The notes below the pieces were generated by a model that was not told the DNA's origin, did not search any database, and saw only the letters and a program-made list of their open reading frames with translations. From Chloroflexi bacterium RBG_19FT_COMBO_55_16 (GTDB lineage Bacteria > Chloroflexota > Anaerolineae > Anaerolineales > UBA4823), in NCBI GenBank assembly GCA_001795335.1, contig MGOK01000117.1:53538-71617 (forward strand): a DNA stretch of 18,080 nucleotides, read 5' to 3'. Below are positions 13,788 to 18,080 of this stretch, piece by piece (the first letter of the stretch is position 1; every line of letters starts with the position of its first letter). Position numbers and translations under genes: made by a program.

Positions 13788-15607
13788 GATTCCTTCTCCT
13801 CAAGCACCCAACTTAACCCTAATCGACCCAAGGTTTCCCGGGTTGGAAATCCAGTCGCCGGCTCCCAACCACGCGTTTCATAGTATGCTTCCAGCATGGC
13901 ATTAAAATCCGGTGCATAGCCGGACTCGCCGTTCGGATCATCCAAATATGGGACCAGCAACCCTTTGGGGAGCTTATCGCTTGAAGGTTCCAACCCCAGG
14001 CGCTTATTGATGACGCGTTTCAGGTTCCAACCTCGTTCGCCAGATCGTATCACTTCATTAATATCCCAATCAAGACCACAAGCGGCGTTGATCAACTCCA
14101 CAACCGTCTCTGGCGCGACGTTGGCAAAAAAGCACATGACGAGAGAATTAAACACGGTTCGCCAGTTCTGGTGGATGGCGACGTTTGCTGCTTTCTCCGC
14201 CCCACCCTTCGAGGGATGCCATTCACATCCCAGGCTTGTTTCCACCTGCCCCAAATCAACCAGGAAATAATCTGACTGGTTGTGGCAGGCGCCGCGCGGT
14301 GAGGTGGCGTAGACCAATGCCATTCCTGAAGCCCCCCGCGGATCGTGATAAGCCACCTCAAGACCATTGACCTGCACCGCATCTTCCTCCACACCGAACC
14401 TCCTACCCAGGTTACGCGCCCCCTCAGCCAGGGATGCCCCAAAACCAGTGCGTTGGGCAGTCATGTTCACCAACTGTTCAACTAACAAGGCCTTTCCCCA
14501 ATCCAATGCCAACCCGCCAGTATCTTCTCTCGTTATTATCCCTTTATCGTATAAGCTGAACGCCAATCCGATTGTGTTACTCAGGCTAATGATATCCATC
14601 CCGTATCGATCGCACAGCTCTCCCAACCGAGTCGCCGCCTTTGGGTCATTCAAGCACAGATTCGGACCAAACCCCACCAATGTTTCGTATTCCGGTCCTT
14701 TGCGCTTGACGCCATCCTCGAGACGTACCACCCTCCCGCAGGCGATCACACAGGCGTGGCAAGTGCTAAAACCGGCCAGGATCGTCTCTGTAACGCTGGA
14801 TCCGGTGATCTGGAGCTCCTCGTCAAATTCTCCTCTCTGGAAATATTTTTTTGGCATCTCCCCGATGTAATCGAAGTAGTCAGCTGCGCTCGCTGAGCCC
14901 AACTCGTGGACCACCTGGCTAATGTTGTCCTCCCGCAGCACGCGGTTTGCCTCGGACCGCAGCGGGTTGTACTTGGCTGGATCGCTAACCGCCACTTTAC
15001 CACTTCCTCTGACCGCCACAGCCTTAAGGTTTTTTGACCCCATCACAGCTCCCAGGCCTGTCCGTCCTGCGACGCGGCCGTGATCACACAGGATCAGCGC
15101 AAACGGGATCAACGCTTCCCCGGCTGGGCCGATGCAAGCAACCCTTATTGCTTGTTGCGCAAGTTCATTTTTGATTGCCATCTGGGTCTGGTAGGTATCC
15201 ATCCCCCACAATTGGTCCGCCGCTCGGATTTCCAACTGGTCATCCTCGACCCACACATAGACTGGACGCAACGCACGTCCGCTGATCAGTATGCCGTCGA
15301 AGCCAGCTTTGCGCAGCTCGGGTCCCCAGAAACCTCCACAGTTAGATTCAGCCCATAAGCCGGTAGCTGGTGAACGCCCACAGACTACAAAACGTCCCAC
15401 TGCCGGTCCAGATGTCCCTGTGAGCGGTCCGTTCATGAACAGCAGCGGCGCTTCAGGTGATAACGGATCCAAATCTGGCACCAAAACGGCATATAATATG
15501 CGCGCCGCTAATGAAGCCCCACCCAGGTAATCACGCTCCCATGCCTCCGGTATCGATATTTTCCCGAATTCACTGGTGGTTAAATCCACGGATAAGATTG
15601 GCCGCAT
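13784..15607 (-). CDS. Aldehyde ferredoxin oxidoreductase family protein (tungsten-type)
   Basis: AOR-family enzymes oxidise aldehydes to acids with ferredoxin, using a tungsten bis-pyranopterin and one [4Fe-4S] cluster; they are oxygen-sensitive. The 607-residue protein has the family length. The cluster ligands are visible as C283-x2-C286-x3-C290 plus a distant C492. Other landmarks are the RTGLGAVMGSKNLKAV cofactor-binding segment (182-197), the GPEYET segment (304-309), and H442 in ACHNQSDY, near the place of the active-site His in Pyrococcus AOR. The aldehyde substrate cannot be told from sequence; some relatives act on other compounds. A GAGGAG ribosome site precedes the ATG. The stop overlaps the nnr start, and the gene diverges from the ubiquitin-like/Mut7-C gene. 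Confidence 0.92.
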   Translation of the reverse strand: MRPILSVDLTTSEFGKISIPEAWERDYLGGASLAARILYAVLVPDLDPLSPEAPLLFMNGPLTGTSGPAVGRFVVCGRSPATGLWAESNCGGFWGPELRKAGFDGILISGRALRPVYVWVEDDQLEIRAADQLWGMDTYQTQMAIKNELAQQAIRVACIGPAGEALIPFALILCDHGRVAGRTGLGAVMGSKNLKAVAVRGSGKVAVSDPAKYNPLRSEANRVLREDNISQVVHELGSASAADYFDYIGEMPKKYFQRGEFDEELQITGSSVTETILAGFSTCHACVIACGRVVRLEDGVKRKGPEYETLVGFGPNLCLNDPKAATRLGELCDRYGMDIISLSNTIGLAFSLYDKGIITREDTGGLALDWGKALLVEQLVNMTAQRTGFGASLAEGARNLGRRFGVEEDAVQVNGLEVAYHDPRGASGMALVYATSPRGACHNQSDYFLVDLGQVETSLGCEWHPSKGGAEKAANVAIHQNWRTVFNSLVMCFFANVAPETVVELINAACGLDWDINEVIRSGERGWNLKRVINKRLGLEPSSDKLPKGLLVPYLDDPNGESGYAPDFNAMLEAYYETRGWEPATGFPTRETLGRLGLSWVLEEKES

Positions 15608-15647
15608 TGTTTTCTCCTCAAAGAATCGACGTGGCTAGTCAAAAGGA

Positions 15648-15676
15648 AGTTTACCAAAATTTCGCCCTCCCAACAA
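15648..15676 (-). promoter_or_regulatory. Candidate promoter for the AOR-nnr operon
   Basis: On the minus strand, TTGTTG (15676 to 15671), a 17-nt spacer, and an extended -10 TGG-TAAACT (-10 at 15653 to 15648) lie about 40 nt before the AOR start. The hexamers match consensus only partly (3/6 and 4/6), so this is a modest candidate in the 109-nt divergent gap. Confidence 0.3.
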
Positions 15677-15703
15677 AATTCAACTCAACAATGAGATCGA
15701 TTT

Positions 15704-15707
15704 GGAG
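15704..15707 (+). promoter_or_regulatory. Ribosome binding site deciding the start of the Mut7-C gene
   Basis: GGAG lies 9 nt before the ATG at 15717. A TTG five codons further upstream overlaps this site, so it would leave the gene without a ribosome site. The ATG is preferred. Confidence 0.65.
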
Positions 15708-15716
15708 CTATTTTTG

Positions 15717-16463
15717 ATGCCCACGACCAATATTCGTTTTTTCGCCGAGCTGAACGACTTTCTCCCAGCAGATCGGAAAGAAAAACTATTTCGCTTTCCT
15801 TTCAAAGGCAATCCATCTGTTAAACACTTGATCGAATCCTTGGGTGTCCCTCATACCGAAGTCGGTCTGATTGAAGCCAACGATCAACCTGTGGATTTCA
15901 CATACCTTCTTCAACCTGGCGATCGGATCGCTGTTTACCCGGCATTCCAGGAGCACGAAAACAATCCTGGGACAACTAGATCTGACCTCAGTCAAACTGG
16001 CCCGCGTTTTCTGCTTGATAATCATCTGGGCAAATTGGCGACTTACCTGCGTATGTTGGGTTTCGACGTCCTTTATCGCACCGACTACCAGGATGATGAT
16101 CTCGTCGCTGTCCTGAACCAGGAAAAGCGCATCCTTTTGACTCGCGATCGCCGCCTTTTGATGCGTAAGTCTGTCGTCGACGGTTATTGTGTACGCAGCC
16201 TGGATCCCGAATCTCAATTGCTCGAAGTATCACGACGCTATGATTTACCTGACAAGATCACCCCCTTCAGGCGTTGCCTGCGCTGCAATAGCTCTCTGCA
16301 ACCCATCGAAAAAGAGGCCATATTGCACCGTCTGCAACCCCTGACAATCCGCTACTACGATGAATTCCACATTTGCCCATCCTGCAACCAGGTGTATTGG
16401 AAAGGCTCCCATTACGAGCGGATGCAAAAGTTCGTCATCCAGGTAGCTCCAACACGGGGATGA
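15717..16463 (+). CDS. Ubiquitin-like (MoaD-type) domain fused to Mut7-C RNase domain
   Basis: The 248-residue protein has two parts. Residues 1-78 form a MoaD/ThiS-like beta-grasp domain (RFFAELNDFLP, VKHLIESLGVP, LQPGDRIAVYPAF), matching the Ub-Mut7C type. Residues 97-240 form a Mut7-C domain, a PIN-like putative nuclease, with FLLDNHLGKLATYLRMLGFDV, acidic D101 and D143 in LLTRDRRLL, and a zinc ribbon with C187/C190 and C220/C223 near the YWKGSHYERM end. This fusion is a known but poorly characterised architecture. The MoaD-like part lacks the exposed C-terminal Gly-Gly of sulfur carriers, so it probably does not form a thiocarboxylate. It is divergent from AOR. Its stop lies only 14 nt from that of the converging zinc-ribbon gene. 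Confidence 0.88.
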   Translation: MPTTNIRFFAELNDFLPADRKEKLFRFPFKGNPSVKHLIESLGVPHTEVGLIEANDQPVDFTYLLQPGDRIAVYPAFQEHENNPGTTRSDLSQTGPRFLLDNHLGKLATYLRMLGFDVLYRTDYQDDDLVAVLNQEKRILLTRDRRLLMRKSVVDGYCVRSLDPESQLLEVSRRYDLPDKITPFRRCLRCNSSLQPIEKEAILHRLQPLTIRYYDEFHICPSCNQVYWKGSHYERMQKFVIQVAPTRG

Positions 16464-16477
16464 ATATTTATGATTAA

Positions 16478-17563
16478 TTAGTGATCGATTGAAATCAGGT
16501 TTCCGAAGGAATTAACGTTCAATGTCCACTCACTACCAACCTGCGCTTGCTGAAACAGATTGAAATCGCTGGTCGTATAATTATAGTTGACATCCCCGCT
16601 GCGAAAAACTATCGTGTAACTCTCGCTGCGTTCTTGCCCCATACGTTGGTCAGGTTGCAAGGCAGCCTCCGGCCAGGTCGGTGAAAAATTATTCCCGCTC
16701 ATGGTGATCGCATCGACCTGACTCCACTCCTCCACGGTATACATACACATCAGATCATACACCTGATACTCACAATCCTGAACGACCTCCCCGTACCCCT
16801 GGCCAGTATCTACCGTGTATGGTGTGCCGCATACTTCTACAGCGTTTGGCGCTGGGTCATCTTGGACAGTCCGTACTTGGTCCTCGCACGATCCAACTTG
16901 AGCACCTTGCGGGATCTGGTCCTGCCAGGTGCTGTATTCGACCGGCACAAGCGCTTCGATCGGTATCGAGCGCTCCCAGCTCACTTGCTCCACCGTGCCC
17001 ACTATAGCCTCAGTCCTTTGAGAAAGGAATATTAGGTAACCAATAACCCCACAGACTAGGATGACTACCGCGCCAATCGCAGCGTATACCCAGGCTGGAG
17101 TCTTCCTTGGGACTGCCGGAGTGGATAATGGAACCTTAGCCTCCACCTCAGCCAGCTTTAAGCTCCCGCCGCATTGAGAACACACCAGACTCGTATCAGG
17201 ATTTTCCGTGCCGCACCTTGGGCACTTGACCATTGTTGCCGGCCCGGTAGTAAAGGCCCCCAACACCCTGCCCTGTTCTCGTTTAATCCCCTCGACGAGA
17301 TCCCCCCCGCATTGAACGCAGACCTTTGCATCGGCTGGATTGCGCGTCCCGCAATATGGACAATGGATATCCGCCCCCGCCTGTGCTTTCGCCTTGGCAG
17401 CCTCATCAGTGATCAGCTCCTGCCGATTCGCCTGTTCGAACTTCACGTCTACAGGCTGGCCTGCGCCACAACCGGTGCATAGCTTGACTGGACCGGGATT
17501 GACTGTCCCACACTTAGGGCAAGTCCAGCGCAATTCAATATAGCCGATCTTCTTTTTCGCCAT
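16478..17563 (-). CDS. Triple-zinc-ribbon, single-TM protein with extracytoplasmic domain
   Basis: I do not recognise a characterised family. The 361-residue product has three zinc ribbons with paired CxxC motifs: C15/C18 with C29/C32, C68/C71 with C82/C85, and C114/C117 with C128/C131. A linker, one membrane span (about 157-180) and a C-terminal domain of about 180 residues follow. That domain contains four Cys (C226, C245, C264, C273) that could form disulfides outside the cell. By the positive-inside rule the ribbons should be cytoplasmic. The start is the ATG at 17563, which has GGAG 8 nt upstream; a GTG at 17572 is less well placed. It begins 5 nt after trpS, so it is probably co-transcribed with it. 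Its role is unknown; a sensor or scaffold is only a guess. Confidence 0.82.
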   Translation of the reverse strand: MAKKKIGYIELRWTCPKCGTVNPGPVKLCTGCGAGQPVDVKFEQANRQELITDEAAKAKAQAGADIHCPYCGTRNPADAKVCVQCGGDLVEGIKREQGRVLGAFTTGPATMVKCPRCGTENPDTSLVCSQCGGSLKLAEVEAKVPLSTPAVPRKTPAWVYAAIGAVVILVCGVIGYLIFLSQRTEAIVGTVEQVSWERSIPIEALVPVEYSTWQDQIPQGAQVGSCEDQVRTVQDDPAPNAVEVCGTPYTVDTGQGYGEVVQDCEYQVYDLMCMYTVEEWSQVDAITMSGNNFSPTWPEAALQPDQRMGQERSESYTIVFRSGDVNYNYTTSDFNLFQQAQVGSEWTLNVNSFGNLISIDH

Positions 17564-17568
17564 AAGGA

Positions 17569-18080
17569 TCACTCCACTCCAACTGCCGCTCTGATCTTCT
17601 CCAGCATAGGTTTAGAAATCTTGCGCGCTTTTTCTGCCCCCTGTAAAAGGACTTGCTCTAAGTACTCCCAATCAGACATCAAGGCGTTGTATTTGTTTCG
17701 CGCCTCACTAAATGTTACTTCGAGCAGTTCGTAGAGCTCGCCTTTGATCTCGCTGTATGCCAGCCCACCATTTAGATAGCGTTGCCGCATCCTTTCCACC
17801 TCCTCGGGTGGAGCAAAATGGCGGTAGACGGAGAAAACATTGTCACTGTCCGGGTCTTTCGGCTCCTCTGGCCGTCGCGAATCAGTCACAATGCGCATCA
17901 CCGTTTTTTTCAACACATTGGCGGGGGCAAACATCGGGATCACATTGTCGTAGCTTTTACTCATCTTCCGCCCGTCTACCCCCGGAATGGTCATCACCTC
18001 TTCCCGGATAACTGCTTCAGGCAGCGTCAAGATATCGCCATAATTATTGTTGAACGTCAAGGCTATGTCGCGCGCGATCT
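17569..18080 (-). CDS. trpS: Tryptophanyl-tRNA synthetase, C-terminal part (partial at right edge)
   Basis: TrpRS charges tRNA-Trp in the cytoplasm. The frame stays open to the window edge, so the start and the HIGH-type motif lie beyond it; about 170 residues are visible. The first visible residues (IARDIALTFNNNYGD) match the segment after the family's HxELTRDIAxxFN motif. The class I KMSKS loop is intact (GRKMSKSYDN), followed by TDSRRPEEPKDPDSDNVF and the C-terminal tRNA-binding helices. TyrRS is less likely because of the TRDIA-type and SKSYDN context. The zinc-ribbon gene follows by 5 nt. Confidence 0.93.
   Translation of the reverse strand, partial: IARDIALTFNNNYGDILTLPEAVIREEVMTIPGVDGRKMSKSYDNVIPMFAPANVLKKTVMRIVTDSRRPEEPKDPDSDNVFSVYRHFAPPEEVERMRQRYLNGGLAYSEIKGELYELLEVTFSEARNKYNALMSDWEYLEQVLLQGAEKARKISKPMLEKIRAAVGVE

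Noticed and set aside
14367..14870. A 167-codon open frame on the plus strand
   Set aside because: It is antisense to the AOR gene across its Fe-S motif region and looks like a low-complexity shadow.
15485..15505. AT-rich palindrome GCATATAATATGC with a TATAAT
   Set aside because: It lies inside the AOR coding region, where the codons are needed for the protein, and no gene start follows at a suitable distance.

Overview
The window looks like a stretch of chromosome from an anaerobic bacterium, most likely a Chloroflexota (Anaerolineae-like) lineage. This is an inference. It rests on a tungsten-type aldehyde ferredoxin oxidoreductase (oxygen-sensitive family), a multi-module surface lipoprotein with a GH113-like barrel, a multi-zinc-ribbon membrane protein, Asp23 and YtxH family proteins, and moderate GC content. 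No marker gene settles the taxonomy. Genes are packed tightly, many with ATGA overlaps or gaps under 25 nt. No intergenic gap exceeds about 120 nt, and I see no RNA gene, CRISPR array or insertion sequence.

Positions 1-4325 (+ strand) form a housekeeping run: the C-terminus of fabD, then fabG, an Asp23/Gls24 protein, nusB, tatB, tatC and a CitE/HpcH-type CoA-ester lyase. A likely promoter lies just before fabG.

Positions 4442-7768 (+) hold the most interesting unit: two paralogous thiolase-fold proteins followed by two DUF35 (zinc ribbon plus OB-fold) proteins. In both thiolase-like proteins, by my motif alignment, the nucleophilic Cys, the HDCF-type motif and the GHP histidine are all replaced. 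The layout resembles thiolase-fold/DUF35 complexes such as Ltp2-ChsH2, in which the fold was repurposed as an aldolase. A CoA-ester C-C lyase gene lies directly upstream. I propose a heteromeric acyl-CoA C-C bond enzyme of unknown substrate.

Positions 7822-11144 (+) encode an 800-residue lipoprotein (three related beta-modules, one carboxypeptidase-regulatory-like module, a degenerate GH113-like barrel) and a two-domain VOC/extradiol-dioxygenase-like protein. Positions 11169-12055 (+) encode a two-TM protein and a YtxH-like protein. The first is probably expressed from an extended -10 promoter so close to the ATG that the mRNA may be leaderless. A strong bidirectional terminator follows at 12085-12116.

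Positions 12147-15607 (- strand) hold an AOR-family gene overlapping a bifunctional NAD(P)HX repair gene. Divergent from AOR, 15717-16463 (+) encodes a ubiquitin-like/Mut7-C fusion. It meets, with only 14 nt between stops, a minus-strand pair: a triple-zinc-ribbon membrane protein and the C-terminal part of trpS, which runs off the right edge.
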